NCBI RefSeq assembly: GCF_024972735.1 | Contig: NZ_CP087723.1 | Span: 434,001-498,000 of the forward strand | Source of the DNA: Halalkaliarchaeum sp. AArc-CO | Lineage (GTDB): Archaea > Halobacteriota > Halobacteria > Halobacteriales > Haloferacaceae | Direction: 5' to 3' | DNA: 64,000 nucleotides | Shown here: positions 47,790 to 57,256 of the stretch, one piece after another | Layout of the letters: each line of letters opens with the position of its first letter | How positions within the stretch are numbered: the first letter of the stretch is position 1 | Notes under the pieces: generated by a model | Told to the model about the DNA's origin: nothing | Databases searched by the model: none | The model's input: only the letters and a program-made list of their open reading frames with translations | Translations under genes and position numbers: made by a program

Positions 47790-47915
47790 GAACTGTTCAC
47801 GACGGTCGATAGGCGTTCGATTCCCCTGGAACTATCGGCGTTTCGACGGATGGAACTGCACGTCGCCTGACGAAACACGTACCTCTTTCAGGCTCCTCCA
47901 CGAAGGGAGAACGTA

Positions 47916-48362
47916 ATGGCAGACGAAGTAGTTTCACTGCTCAAAGAGGCGTACAACGACGAGATGGAGACGGTCATGAACTACATGGCCAACGCGATCC
48001 TGCTCGAGACGATCCGCGGCGAGGAGGTCGCCGAGTCGCTCAAGGAGGACATCGAGGAGGAGCTGGGCCACGCCGAGGAGCTCGGCTACCGGCTGCGCTA
48101 CTACGGCGAGCGCCCCCCCGCGTCGATGGGGTTCTCCGCGGCACAGGAGTCCCTCCAGCCGCCCGAGGACACCGCGGACGTCCTCTCGGTGATCGACGGC
48201 GTCCTCGAGGCCGAATCCGACGCGATCGAAACCTACGAGGAACTCGTCGAGGCCGCTGCAGAGGCGGGCGATTACGTGACGGAGGACCTCGCCGTCGAGC
48301 TGCTCGCCGACGAGCAGGCCCACAAGGCGGAGTTCCTCAGCTTCAAACGCGAGTACGAGTAG
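47916..48362 (+). CDS. Ferritin-like di-iron protein
   Basis: 148 residues in a four-helix bundle. Iron ligands are visible as EMETVMNYMANAIL (Glu), EELGHAEELGYRL (E..H), ESDAIETYEELVE (Glu) and DEQAHKAEFL (E..H). It resembles bacterioferritin/rubrerythrin-like proteins without a rubredoxin domain. A GGGAG element 9 bases upstream of the ATG is a rare Shine-Dalgarno-like signal here. Role: iron storage or peroxide defence, undecided. Confidence 0.85.
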   Translation: MADEVVSLLKEAYNDEMETVMNYMANAILLETIRGEEVAESLKEDIEEELGHAEELGYRLRYYGERPPASMGFSAAQESLQPPEDTADVLSVIDGVLEAESDAIETYEELVEAAAEAGDYVTEDLAVELLADEQAHKAEFLSFKREYE

Positions 48363-48364
48363 CG

Positions 48365-49888
48365 CTAGTTCTCCGGCAGCCGGCCGGTTCGCCCGGTCAA
48401 TTCACGCAGCCGTTCGGCGGGGAACTCCGCGAGCAGTGCCGACGGACACCGCCACTCCCAGTTTCCCGCGAGGGTACCGGGCGTGTTGAACCGGGCGTCG
48501 CTTCCCAGTCCGAACAGATCCTGTAGCGGCGCAATCGCGAACACGGAGTCGCTTTCCCACGCCGCCTCGATGAACTCCCAGTGGATCTCGCTCCCGTCGG
48601 TTGCCATGTAGTAGTGCAAACAATCCCGGTGTCCCCCCTCGAGTGACTCGTAGTAGCCGCGGACGGTGTCGGTGTCGTGCGTCGACGGATACGCCACGCT
48701 GTCCGCGTCGTACGTGTGTGGCTGGTAGCCGTGGTCGTCGGTACACCAGTCGGCGTACTGCATGACGTTCATTCCCGGGGCGGCGAGCTCCCGGCGGAGT
48801 GTTTCCGCCTCGTCGGTGACGTGACCCAGGTTCTCGGCGATTGCCGGCAGCCCCTCCTTGACCGGATCCGCCGCCCGCTCGATCGTCTCGAACAGGTCCC
48901 GTCCGGGCCCCGGTCGCCACTCCCCCTCGCGTGCGGGTGCGTCGGCGGGGATCGCCCAGAAGCTCTCGAACCCCCGGAAGTGATCGAGCCGGACGACGTC
49001 GACGAGATCCAGGGTCCACGCCAGTCGGTCGACCCACCAGGCGTAGCCGGTCGTCGACAGCGCGTCCCAGTCGTACACCGGGTTCCCCCACTTCTGGCCG
49101 TCGTCGTCGATCCCGGGTGGAACGCCGGCGACGACGGCGGGTTCCCCGTCGGCGTCCAGTTCGAACAGCTCCCTGTGGGCCCACACGTCGGCGCTGTCGT
49201 GTGCGACGTAGATCGGCACGTCGCCGACGACGTCGATCCCGAGATCCGTCGCGTACTCGTGGAGCCGATACCACTGGTCGTGGGCGACCGCCTGCAGGAA
49301 GATCCGATAGCCGATCTCGTCGTCCAGCTCGTCGCGGGCACGCTCGAGTACGTCGTGCTCCCGACGGCGGAACTCAGCCGGCCAGTCGGTCCAGGACCGA
49401 TCGCCAAACCGTTCCTTCAGTGCCCTGTAGAGGGCGTAATCCCCGAGCCACTCTGCCCGCGAGTCGAACGCCTCGACAGTTTCGACGAGGTCGGACGGTC
49501 CTTGCTCCCGGTAGCTCCGGTACGCCTCCCGAAGCAGGGGTCGTTTGTATTCCCGGACGGCGTCGTAGTCGACGCAGTCGTCGGACAGCTTCGGAGACCC
49601 GTCGCGCTCGGTTTCGACACGGTCTGCAGAGAGCAGCCCCCGATCGACCAGCTCATCGACGTCGATCAACAACGGGTCGATTGCGAACGCCGAACACGTC
49701 TGGTACGGCGAATTGCCGTAGATTCCGACGGTCGGCCCGAGCGGACACAGCTGCCACAGTGACTGGCCAGCCTCAGCGATCCGGTCGAGGAAGCGTCGAG
49801 CGGGCGCGCCGATCGTCCCGATCCCGCCCGGGGCGGGAAGCGCGGTGGGATGGCAGAACACCCCCGATCGCCGCTCGAAGTCGGTCAT
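48365..49888 (-). CDS. malQ: 4-alpha-glucanotransferase (GH77, amylomaltase)
   Basis: 507 residues. It has FCHPTALPAPGGIGTIGAPA near the start, YGNSPYQTCSAFAIDPLLID, the nucleophile region VRLDHFRGFESFWAIPA, the acid region LPAIAENLG and YPSTHDTDTVRGYYESLEGG. It transfers maltosyl and longer units between maltodextrins. There is no signal peptide. Its ATG overlaps the stop of the large GH15 gene (ATGA), so the two form one operon for intracellular dextrin processing. Confidence 0.95.
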   Translation of the reverse strand: MTDFERRSGVFCHPTALPAPGGIGTIGAPARRFLDRIAEAGQSLWQLCPLGPTVGIYGNSPYQTCSAFAIDPLLIDVDELVDRGLLSADRVETERDGSPKLSDDCVDYDAVREYKRPLLREAYRSYREQGPSDLVETVEAFDSRAEWLGDYALYRALKERFGDRSWTDWPAEFRRREHDVLERARDELDDEIGYRIFLQAVAHDQWYRLHEYATDLGIDVVGDVPIYVAHDSADVWAHRELFELDADGEPAVVAGVPPGIDDDGQKWGNPVYDWDALSTTGYAWWVDRLAWTLDLVDVVRLDHFRGFESFWAIPADAPAREGEWRPGPGRDLFETIERAADPVKEGLPAIAENLGHVTDEAETLRRELAAPGMNVMQYADWCTDDHGYQPHTYDADSVAYPSTHDTDTVRGYYESLEGGHRDCLHYYMATDGSEIHWEFIEAAWESDSVFAIAPLQDLFGLGSDARFNTPGTLAGNWEWRCPSALLAEFPAERLRELTGRTGRLPEN

Positions 49889-52800
49889 TGCTCCCCGTGA
49901 ACGTCCCCGAGATCGACCGGCGCCATCGTCGTCCCGACGTCGACCAGCTCCGTCGCGTCGCTCGCGGCGATCACGCGGATCTCGTCTGCACCGGGTTCGA
50001 CCTCGAGGGCGGTCTCGAAGGTGCCGTCGTCGACCGGAACCGAAATCGTCTCGTTTGGCGCCCAGACGACGACCTCGTCGCCGTCGGTTTCGCCCGACAC
50101 CGCGACGACTGTCGACCCGTCGTCGTTCGTTTCGACAGCGGGTTCGGCGATCGATAGCGACGGTCCCTCGGGGGCGTCACCTTCCCGGTACCGTTCGGCC
50201 AGGAACCGGGGGGTCTCGACGGGTTCGCCGGCGTCGATGCCGTGGGCCAGCCGAACGAACCCGGCCATGCTCCAGGCCAGCGGGGTCGCCGCACCGGTTC
50301 CCTCGCCGAACTCCCAGCCGTACTCGGTCGGGTATTCGCGATCCCACACCTGTTCTGGCAACATCCGTCCGTCGTTTCCGAATCCCGCCATCGTCTCGAG
50401 CAACGCGCTGGGATCGAGCTCGCCGCCGTCGGTGCCCCGCTGGAGCTCGTACTCGCCGCGCTCGCCGGTGAAGATCGGCCACAGCCGGCCGCTCCCGTTC
50501 CGGTTCGTTCCCCAGGGGGCCCCCTCGTCGGGTTCCGTGTCGCCGATCTCCCCGTAGCCGTCGCCGTTGTACCGGTACCACGCCGGGCCGTGGGGGGTCT
50601 CCGTCCGGATCGCGTCGTCGACGACCGCCACGGAGTTTTCGATCGGCGGATCGTCCGGATCCCGGATCCCCAACCTGACGAGCTCGAGGAAGCCGGCGTC
50701 GACGATCTCCCGCTCGTCGAGGGTCGGTCCGTTGTTCGCCAGTTCGCGGCGGACGCCGCTGTCGGGGTTTCCGTTGCGGGTGACCCGCACGTAGTAGGGC
50801 GCCGGCTCGAACCGTCCGGTGCCCGCGGTGGCACACCAGTCGTCGACGCGAGCGCGCCAGTCGTCGGCGTGAGCCAGATACGAAAGCGCGTCGGCGCGTT
50901 CCCCCTCCCCGTCGGCCAGTGACGCCCCGCAGCCGAGTCCCGCGATTTCGGCGGCGATCGTCGACGGGGAGTAGCCGGCTTCCTCCTCCCACCGCTCCTG
51001 GCCGGATCTGGGGCCCGACCGGAGGAGATACTCCAGGGAGCCGCGGACGTTGCCGTAGTCGTAGCTCACGTCCTCGAAGCCGATCCCGTGATGGTCCGCG
51101 AGCTGGTAGGCCATCACCGACGGGAACGAGATGTTGTCGAGCTGTTCGCCGCCCCAGCGCGTCCGGCCGTCGAGGTAGGTGTTTTGCGGCAGGAAGCCGT
51201 TGACGCGCTGCTGGTACTCGTAAATGTATTCGAGGGAGTCGACGGCGCTTTCGACGTCGCCGATCGCCCGCAGCGCAGAAAACACCTGATAGAGGTCGCG
51301 GGCCCACGCGAAGTTGTAGCCGAAGTCGCGGGGATCGGTCGCGTCGACTGCCTCGCCCCACGGAACCGACGGGCTCGCGATCCCGGCGCCGGTGAACGTC
51401 TTGTCCTCGACTGCTTTCAGCACCGCGATCGCCGCGCGGTACTGCCGGCGGAGGTCCGGATCCCCGGCGACGCTTTCGGGCGGCTCGAACCGGTCGAGGT
51501 ACGACCGCCACCCGTCGAGGTACGCCTCCCGGACGGACACGTAGCCCGCATCGAGCGTCCGTTTGGCTTCCATCATTGCGTCGTCGACGTCGGCCTCCTC
51601 GGCGAACCCGACGGAGACGAGGTCCGCGAGCGAGCCGACGTCAGTCCCGAGCCGACCGACGAGCACGGCGTGTCCCGGCTCGGTCTCCCCCCGGGGTTCG
51701 GGGAGGGTGCCGTCGGCAAACAGGCCGACGAGACCGTCGCTTCCCGACCGGTCGACGGTCGCCCACTCGAACTGGCGCCGCGAGGCGATCGCGGCGGCGA
51801 CCCGGTAGGGCTCGCCGTCGGTGTCGACGATCGCGGGGTCCTCGGCGGCACCGGTCTCACTGGCTGCCAGCGCGTAGCCGTCGCCGTCTGCGACCGTACG
51901 GGCTTCGGTTCCTCGCATGTACCCCGAAAGCGCCGCGTTTCCGACGACGTACACGTCGTAGCCGTTCCCGTCGCGGGCGGTGAAGCTCACGTCCAGCAGG
52001 ATCGACTCGCTTCCCGGGTCTGTCACGTACTCGACGACCAGTTCCCACTCGTGGCCGTCGCGGCCGGTCTCTGCGATCGTCTGTCTGTACACCGGCCCCT
52101 CGGTGCCGACCATCTCGGTGGATCGGGAAATCGTCTCGGCGTCGTCGTCGGTCCGCGTTTCGTTGTGCGTTCGGGCGGTGTACGACGACTCGGCGTCGGC
52201 GTCGACGACGAGGAAGTCGATCGTGCGGAAGTTCATCAGATCGACGCGGGGGAACCGGGGCTCCGTCAGGGCTCCCTCCGTCAGCGTGAACCACACGCGG
52301 GAGGGATCCGACGCGTTGTGATCGCAGGCGGTCCCGACGCCGTACGTCTCGCCTGTGGTCCACGTCGAATGCCCCGCCGGGCCGGTCACTTGCGTCGGTT
52401 CGGCCTCGACGCCGACGGCGTCGGCCGCCGCGAGTCGGGCGACGGTCCCGGCCCGGAGCGCGTGAGCCCACGCGAACGGGACGGCGCTGTCGGGCGAGCC
52501 GTCGTCGAAGGTCTGTTCTGGAAGCGAACCCCCTGGCCCCGAAAGCGGCCCGTCCGGGGCCAGAAGCGAGAGCAGATCCCGCGACCGCTCGAACGCGGAG
52601 GCGGACGCGTCGTCCTCGCCGGCCGATGCCAAGAGCACACCCAGGTCGGCGCTGGCTTCCCCAGCCCACGCGACCGAAAGCGGCCAGATCTTCTCGCCGG
52701 CGTCGGACGGCCGACGCCAGTCGTCGCCCTGGTAGCGTGCCATCCCGGAGACGCCGCCCCCCCCGCCACGGCGGAGCCCATCGATCGTGGACTCGACGTG

Positions 52801-54474
52801 GGTTTCGAGCCGGTCGAGCCGGTCGGCGTCGATCCCGTCGCGGAGCGTGGCGTACTCCCGGTGGGCGCTCGCGAGCGCGAGCGTGGCGGCGTCGAACCGT
52901 TCGTCCCCGGGCTTGCGGAGGTAGCGGTCGCCGTCCCACCGGTCGTCCAGCCGCTCGTAGATCGCGTCGGCCCGCCGTCGCGCTTCCGCTTTCAGCTCCT
53001 CGTCGACCGGCGCGCGGGCGACCCCGGAAAACGCCTCCAGGAACGCCGCGGCCGTGTGGGTAAAGCGGCCGATCTCGGTCTCCCAGACCCCCTGGCAGTT
53101 CCCGGGGAGCCCGTCCGCGTCGAGATCGTCGACAAGCGCCTCGAACGCGCGTTCGATCGTTCCCTCGATCGACCCAGCGCGCTCCGGGGCGTCGGTTGCT
53201 GTCCGAAGGTACGTCGCGAGGTATGTGAGGACGCTTGCGGTCCCGTCCGGCTGGTGGATCCGACCCTCACCGGAGACGCGGTCGTTCGCCCATCCCGGCG
53301 CGAGCGATCCGTTGTGGGCCCACACCCGCTGTGGCCAGCTCCCGTCCGGTAGCTGTGTTCGGCGATAAAAGTCACAGGCGTCCGCATGGCGGTCGCCCAG
53401 GTCGAGATCGAACGTCCTCTCGAGATCGAGCAGCCGTCGCGAGACGGCGGCGTCGTCGCGGAACCAGGCGTAGCCGTAGCCGCCGGAGTGAACGTGGGAG
53501 GGGTCGTATTCGGGGCCTTTGATCCGGGCCCCCGTCGGTGCCGTCAACAGTGAGATCGCCCGGAAGTCCGTCCGGATCGCCTCGCGGTACGGGACGCCGG
53601 CAACGTCGGGATCGACCGCCGCGATCGCGCGGTTGCGGATCTGCCGGTCGGTCTGGTAGTGATCGGCAAAGGCCCTGACGCGGGCCAGTGCGTCCTCGCG
53701 TTCGGTCTCGCGGTTGTCGGCAAGCAGCGTGACGAGCGTCGTCTGCAGGAAGTCGCCGTCGTCCGAGAGCGGCACCTCGAGGAGGACGGTGTCCGAAAGC
53801 GGGTGATGGACGCCGTTCTCCTCGCGGGCGTACTCGAGATCCGTGTCGTCGGTGTCCTCCTTGCCGTTGCTCTCCCCGTCGTCGGCAGCGCCGCCTGCAG
53901 GGTCAGCCGCTCCCGTCGTCGACAACGATTCGAACCACTCGCGGGGACGGCCGATCGCCCTGTCGAGCCCGGTCGAAGCGGTCACGTAGTCGTGTTCGGC
54001 GTCGTGAAACACCTCGAGGACGTCCTCGTGGCGGAGCAGTCCGGTGCTCCGGCGCTGGCCGTCCGGCCTGAACTGCACTGCCGCGACGATCCGCGCCCGG
54101 TCGGGCACCTCCCCGTGGAGTTCGAAGTGGGTCAGGTGCGCCCCGTCGAGCGTGTAATCGTACTGCCTGATCGTGTACGATCCAGCGTCGTGCTCGGTCA
54201 CGACCACCGTCGTCTCCCCGTCGTAGGCCTGTCTGCTCGTCTCCAGCTCGTCGAACCAGTTCGTCCCTTCGCGGGAGCGGACGCCCAGCCGCGAGCGTTC
54301 GATCCCGTGTAATCCGAGCGTCGCCGCCGAGTAATCCCGCAGCGACCCGTTCCGATCGACGTACACCAGCCGTCCCGCGTCGCCACTGAAAAGGCCCTCC
54401 GTCGATCGGCGTTCTCCCGGGTACCACTCCTCTGCTCCCCTGTCGCGTTCGTGTTCGGGTATCGCTGTGCGCAT
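49885..54474 (-). CDS. Tandem double GH15 protein (two glucoamylase-type units)
   Basis: 1529 residues in two parts. Part 1 (1-~690) parallels the 699-residue protein at 58.4 kb over its whole length: GYGYAWFRDDA, acid Glu465 (CQGVWETEIGRFTHT) and base Glu653 (LPEQTFDDGSPDSA). Part 2 (~695-1529) is a bacterial-type glucoamylase: a beta-sandwich start (HSTWTTGETYGVGTACDHNA), an (alpha/alpha)6 barrel (GYNFAWARDLYQ), acid near Glu1164 (RWEEEAGYSPST), base Glu1374 (LPEQVWDREY) and an Ig-like end. No signal peptide, so cytoplasmic. It releases glucose from oligosaccharides; part 1 may be trehalase-like instead. Confidence 0.85.
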   Translation of the reverse strand: MRTAIPEHERDRGAEEWYPGERRSTEGLFSGDAGRLVYVDRNGSLRDYSAATLGLHGIERSRLGVRSREGTNWFDELETSRQAYDGETTVVVTEHDAGSYTIRQYDYTLDGAHLTHFELHGEVPDRARIVAAVQFRPDGQRRSTGLLRHEDVLEVFHDAEHDYVTASTGLDRAIGRPREWFESLSTTGAADPAGGAADDGESNGKEDTDDTDLEYAREENGVHHPLSDTVLLEVPLSDDGDFLQTTLVTLLADNRETEREDALARVRAFADHYQTDRQIRNRAIAAVDPDVAGVPYREAIRTDFRAISLLTAPTGARIKGPEYDPSHVHSGGYGYAWFRDDAAVSRRLLDLERTFDLDLGDRHADACDFYRRTQLPDGSWPQRVWAHNGSLAPGWANDRVSGEGRIHQPDGTASVLTYLATYLRTATDAPERAGSIEGTIERAFEALVDDLDADGLPGNCQGVWETEIGRFTHTAAAFLEAFSGVARAPVDEELKAEARRRADAIYERLDDRWDGDRYLRKPGDERFDAATLALASAHREYATLRDGIDADRLDRLETHVESTIDGLRRGGGGGVSGMARYQGDDWRRPSDAGEKIWPLSVAWAGEASADLGVLLASAGEDDASASAFERSRDLLSLLAPDGPLSGPGGSLPEQTFDDGSPDSAVPFAWAHALRAGTVARLAAADAVGVEAEPTQVTGPAGHSTWTTGETYGVGTACDHNASDPSRVWFTLTEGALTEPRFPRVDLMNFRTIDFLVVDADAESSYTARTHNETRTDDDAETISRSTEMVGTEGPVYRQTIAETGRDGHEWELVVEYVTDPGSESILLDVSFTARDGNGYDVYVVGNAALSGYMRGTEARTVADGDGYALAASETGAAEDPAIVDTDGEPYRVAAAIASRRQFEWATVDRSGSDGLVGLFADGTLPEPRGETEPGHAVLVGRLGTDVGSLADLVSVGFAEEADVDDAMMEAKRTLDAGYVSVREAYLDGWRSYLDRFEPPESVAGDPDLRRQYRAAIAVLKAVEDKTFTGAGIASPSVPWGEAVDATDPRDFGYNFAWARDLYQVFSALRAIGDVESAVDSLEYIYEYQQRVNGFLPQNTYLDGRTRWGGEQLDNISFPSVMAYQLADHHGIGFEDVSYDYGNVRGSLEYLLRSGPRSGQERWEEEAGYSPSTIAAEIAGLGCGASLADGEGERADALSYLAHADDWRARVDDWCATAGTGRFEPAPYYVRVTRNGNPDSGVRRELANNGPTLDEREIVDAGFLELVRLGIRDPDDPPIENSVAVVDDAIRTETPHGPAWYRYNGDGYGEIGDTEPDEGAPWGTNRNGSGRLWPIFTGERGEYELQRGTDGGELDPSALLETMAGFGNDGRMLPEQVWDREYPTEYGWEFGEGTGAATPLAWSMAGFVRLAHGIDAGEPVETPRFLAERYREGDAPEGPSLSIAEPAVETNDDGSTVVAVSGETDGDEVVVWAPNETISVPVDDGTFETALEVEPGADEIRVIAASDATELVDVGTTMAPVDLGDVHGEQ

Positions 54475-54583
54475 CGTGTATCTCGTTCGTGTTCCGATCG
54501 CAGTGATTTCTCGTCCCGGTTCCCCCGCGACGAGACCGACACCGTCTCGCCGTTCTCGACTCCGATCGCGCGTCCGTATTCTT

Positions 54584-54607
54584 CAAATAAGTACTACGCA
54601 CGTAGTA
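54584..54607 (-). promoter_or_regulatory. TrmB-like operator palindrome abutting the TATA box
   Basis: TACTACG-CA-CGTAGTA (54592-54607) is a perfect 16-bp palindrome of the form TACT-N8-AGTA, close to the TACT-N7/8-GAGTA site I recall for Halobacterium TrmB. Read on the minus strand it is directly followed by TATA-like CTTATTTG (54584-54591), so a bound protein would cover the BRE. It controls the double-GH15/malQ operon, with a leader of about 85 nt. Confidence 0.65.
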
Positions 54608-54750
54608 ACCATTTCGGTCGTCCTATCGCCGTGACGTCCGGCCCATCGTCGTTGCGCGAACACGTTTTCGTTTCCTCGGCTCGCCGGGACTCGGTCGTTT
54701 CGTCGTCGACAGGGAAAGATATGTTACCACTCGACGTGATAGTTAATCGC

Positions 54751-55080
54751 ATGTCAGATCAGATCGACGATCCGGAGGAGCTGCCCGCCTCGGCCGGCGA
54801 ATTCGCGACAGAGCACCGCGACGTGTGGGACGCCTACGCCGACCTCGGAGAGGCGTGCGCTGCGGCAGGCCCGATCGACGACGAGACCAAGCGGCTGGTC
54901 AAACTCGCGCTCGCGATCGCCGCTGAGTCGGAGGGGGCGGTCCACTCGCACGTCCGGCGGGGGCTCGAAGAAGGGGTCGACCCGGAGACGCTCGAACACG
55001 CGGCGATCCTGGCTATCCCCACGATCGGGTTCCCGAAGGCGATCGCCGGGCTGACCTGGATCCGGGACGTAACGGAGTGA
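54751..55080 (+). CDS. Carboxymuconolactone decarboxylase/AhpD-fold protein lacking CxxC
   Basis: 109 residues, helical: ATEHRDVWDAYADLGEACAA, LVKLALAIAAESEGAVHSHV, ETLEHAAILAIPTIGFP. The AhpD redox cysteines are absent from the ESEGAVHSHVRRG helix, though the histidine stays. So this is not an AhpD-type peroxidase helper; closer to the decarboxylase side of the family or a degenerate member. An in-frame ATG at 54721 would add ten residues, but the Met at 54751 fits the family start. Upstream 54475-54750 holds no gene. Confidence 0.82.
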   Translation: MSDQIDDPEELPASAGEFATEHRDVWDAYADLGEACAAAGPIDDETKRLVKLALAIAAESEGAVHSHVRRGLEEGVDPETLEHAAILAIPTIGFPKAIAGLTWIRDVTE

Positions 55081-55276
55081 GGCTATTTTCCCGGGAGAGG
55101 GCCACTCCGTGGGTCGTTTTCGGGTAATATCCTGCCATTCGATCTCACAGAACGTTTATTCTTCTTCGGCTGAATGTATATACAGACACCGAGATCGCCA
55201 GGTCACGTACAGATCTCTCCGTTGAGCAGTCGGATAGAGTTTGGGTACACGGGCCGAGGTTCTGCGGTTCACTATC

Positions 55277-57238
55277 ATGACTCACGATACATTCGAGGAC
55301 AATATGCAGTCGGGGACCCGCGGCGGTTCGCTTCCCGAAAGCAACAGACGAGCGGACGATACCGAACGGACCGAAAACGAGTCGACGAAGCGAGACTCTA
55401 TCGCACACGATACGTTCGACGCCGCGTACTTCCGTCGAGCCGTCGAGCAGTCCGCCTCGGCGGTGTTTTTCACCGACACCGACGGTACCATCGAGTACGT
55501 CAATCCGGCCTTCGAAGAACTCACCGGCTACGACGCAGCGGAGGCGATCGGACGCAACCCGCGAATCCTCAAGTCGGGACAACTCCCCGAGGAGTACTAC
55601 GAGCGGATGTGGGGAGCCATCCTCGCGGGCGAGGTGTGGCGCGAGGAGGTCCCGAACCACCGTGCCGACGGGGAGCTGTACTACGCAAACCAGACGATCG
55701 CACCGATCAGGAACGGAACCGGCGAGATCACGGAGTTCGTCGCGATCCAGAACGAAATCACCGAGTACAAACGGCTTTCTCGCGACCTCGAAGTGTACGA
55801 GACGATCGTGCAGCAGCTCGAAGATCCGGTGATGCTGCAGGATCTCGACGGGAACTTCGTGGTGGCAAACGAGGCCGTAAGCGAGCACACCGGCGTCCCC
55901 ACCGACGAACTCGTCGGCCGCGACGAGTTCGCGTTCATGGACGCGGAGTCGGCCGCGTTTGTCGCCGACCGGAAGCGCGAGGTGCTCGAACGCGAGGAAT
56001 CGGTCTCCTATGAGGTTTCCCCGTCGTTTCCCGGCACCGAGGAGGAACGATCGTTCAACACTCTCCGGTACCCCTTCTACGACGAGAGCGACGAACTGGC
56101 CGGAACGATCGCGATCTGTCGAGACTTCACCGAGCTGAAACGGCGGGAGGAGCAGCTCGTCCAGTACAAATGTGCAGTCGAAGGCGCCTACGACCTGATC
56201 GCGGCGTGTGACGCCGACGAACGCCTCGTGTTTGCGAACGGGCCGTACTGTCGGTTCCACGGTATCGATCCCGATTCGGTCGACGGGCTCACGGTGAGAG
56301 ACGTTGTCGACGAGGAGACCTACGACGCGGCGAGCGACCGGATCCAGCGTGCGCTCGCGGGCGACTCCGTCAAATACCGGATGCGGCGGACCCACGACCA
56401 GCAGGGGGATCGCATTCTCGACGTCCGGTACTATCCGATCGGGAGCGACGGCATTGCCGACTGCGCCGGCCCTACGGACGCCTCCAGCGACGGCGCCGAT
56501 GCAGTACGAGGAGCGGTCGCGATCATGCGGGACGTCACCGACGACGCCGAGCGGGAGCAACACCTCGCAGTCGTCGATCGACTGCTCAGACACAACATCC
56601 GCAACGAACTGAACGTCGTCCACGGCCGGGCAGCGCAGATCCGCGAGGAAACGAACGGGGAGACCGTAAAATTGGCCGACGGGATCCTCACCCCGGTCGA
56701 ACGACTGCTCGAGACTGCGGAGAAATCCAGGGCAGTCACCGAGATCCTCAGGAAGCGAACCGACAGGGAAACGATGGACGTGGCGGCCGGCTGTCGGGCG
56801 GCTGCAAGGTGGATCGAAAACCGTCACCCGAACGCCAGCGTCGACGTCGTGGCGCCCGCGTCGGCGGTCGCCACCGCCTCGCCGAACCTCGGGGATGCGA
56901 TCGACGAGCTCCTCGAAAACGCAGTCGAACACGCCGACGTGGAACGGCCGTCCGCCGAGATCCGCATTACCGAAGCGACAGAGTCGGTCCACGTCTCGAT
57001 CAGGGACCAAAACCCCGCGATATCGGAGATGGACCGGGCAGTCCTCGAGAACGGTCGACCGCCGAACCAGCTTTCACACGGCAGCGGATTGGGGCTGTGG
57101 CTGGTCTACTGGATCGTCGCCCGATCCGGCGGAACGATCACCGTACGCGAGGTCGAACCGCGGGGGAACCTCGTCACGATCGAACTCCCGCGCGGGACGC
57201 CGACGGACGGGGACCGACTCGAGGACGGTCCGGGCTGA
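55277..57238 (+). CDS. PAS-domain sensor histidine kinase
   Basis: 653 residues, no membrane segment. Three PAS domains (about 58-165: FFTDTDGTIEYVNPAFEELT; 185-300: MLQDLDGNFVVANEAV; 305-420: LIAACDADERLVFANGPYCR), then a HisKA-like dimerisation helix with His439 (LLRHNIRNELNVVHGRAAQI) and an ATPase domain with ELLENAVEHA (N box) and GSGLGLWLVYW (G box). It is a soluble kinase of the haloarchaeal type; the ligand and response regulator are not nearby. Two TATA-like stretches (CGTTTATTC, GTATATAC) lie at about 55150-55190. Confidence 0.92.
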   Translation: MTHDTFEDNMQSGTRGGSLPESNRRADDTERTENESTKRDSIAHDTFDAAYFRRAVEQSASAVFFTDTDGTIEYVNPAFEELTGYDAAEAIGRNPRILKSGQLPEEYYERMWGAILAGEVWREEVPNHRADGELYYANQTIAPIRNGTGEITEFVAIQNEITEYKRLSRDLEVYETIVQQLEDPVMLQDLDGNFVVANEAVSEHTGVPTDELVGRDEFAFMDAESAAFVADRKREVLEREESVSYEVSPSFPGTEEERSFNTLRYPFYDESDELAGTIAICRDFTELKRREEQLVQYKCAVEGAYDLIAACDADERLVFANGPYCRFHGIDPDSVDGLTVRDVVDEETYDAASDRIQRALAGDSVKYRMRRTHDQQGDRILDVRYYPIGSDGIADCAGPTDASSDGADAVRGAVAIMRDVTDDAEREQHLAVVDRLLRHNIRNELNVVHGRAAQIREETNGETVKLADGILTPVERLLETAEKSRAVTEILRKRTDRETMDVAAGCRAAARWIENRHPNASVDVVAPASAVATASPNLGDAIDELLENAVEHADVERPSAEIRITEATESVHVSIRDQNPAISEMDRAVLENGRPPNQLSHGSGLGLWLVYWIVARSGGTITVREVEPRGNLVTIELPRGTPTDGDRLEDGPG

Positions 57239-57256
57239 CTGCGCCCGCGTTCGCGC

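Noticed and set aside
51088-53352. 754-codon plus-strand frame opposite the double-GH15 gene
   Set aside because: It is a mirror of the real GH15 coding sequence; no motif or start signal supports it.
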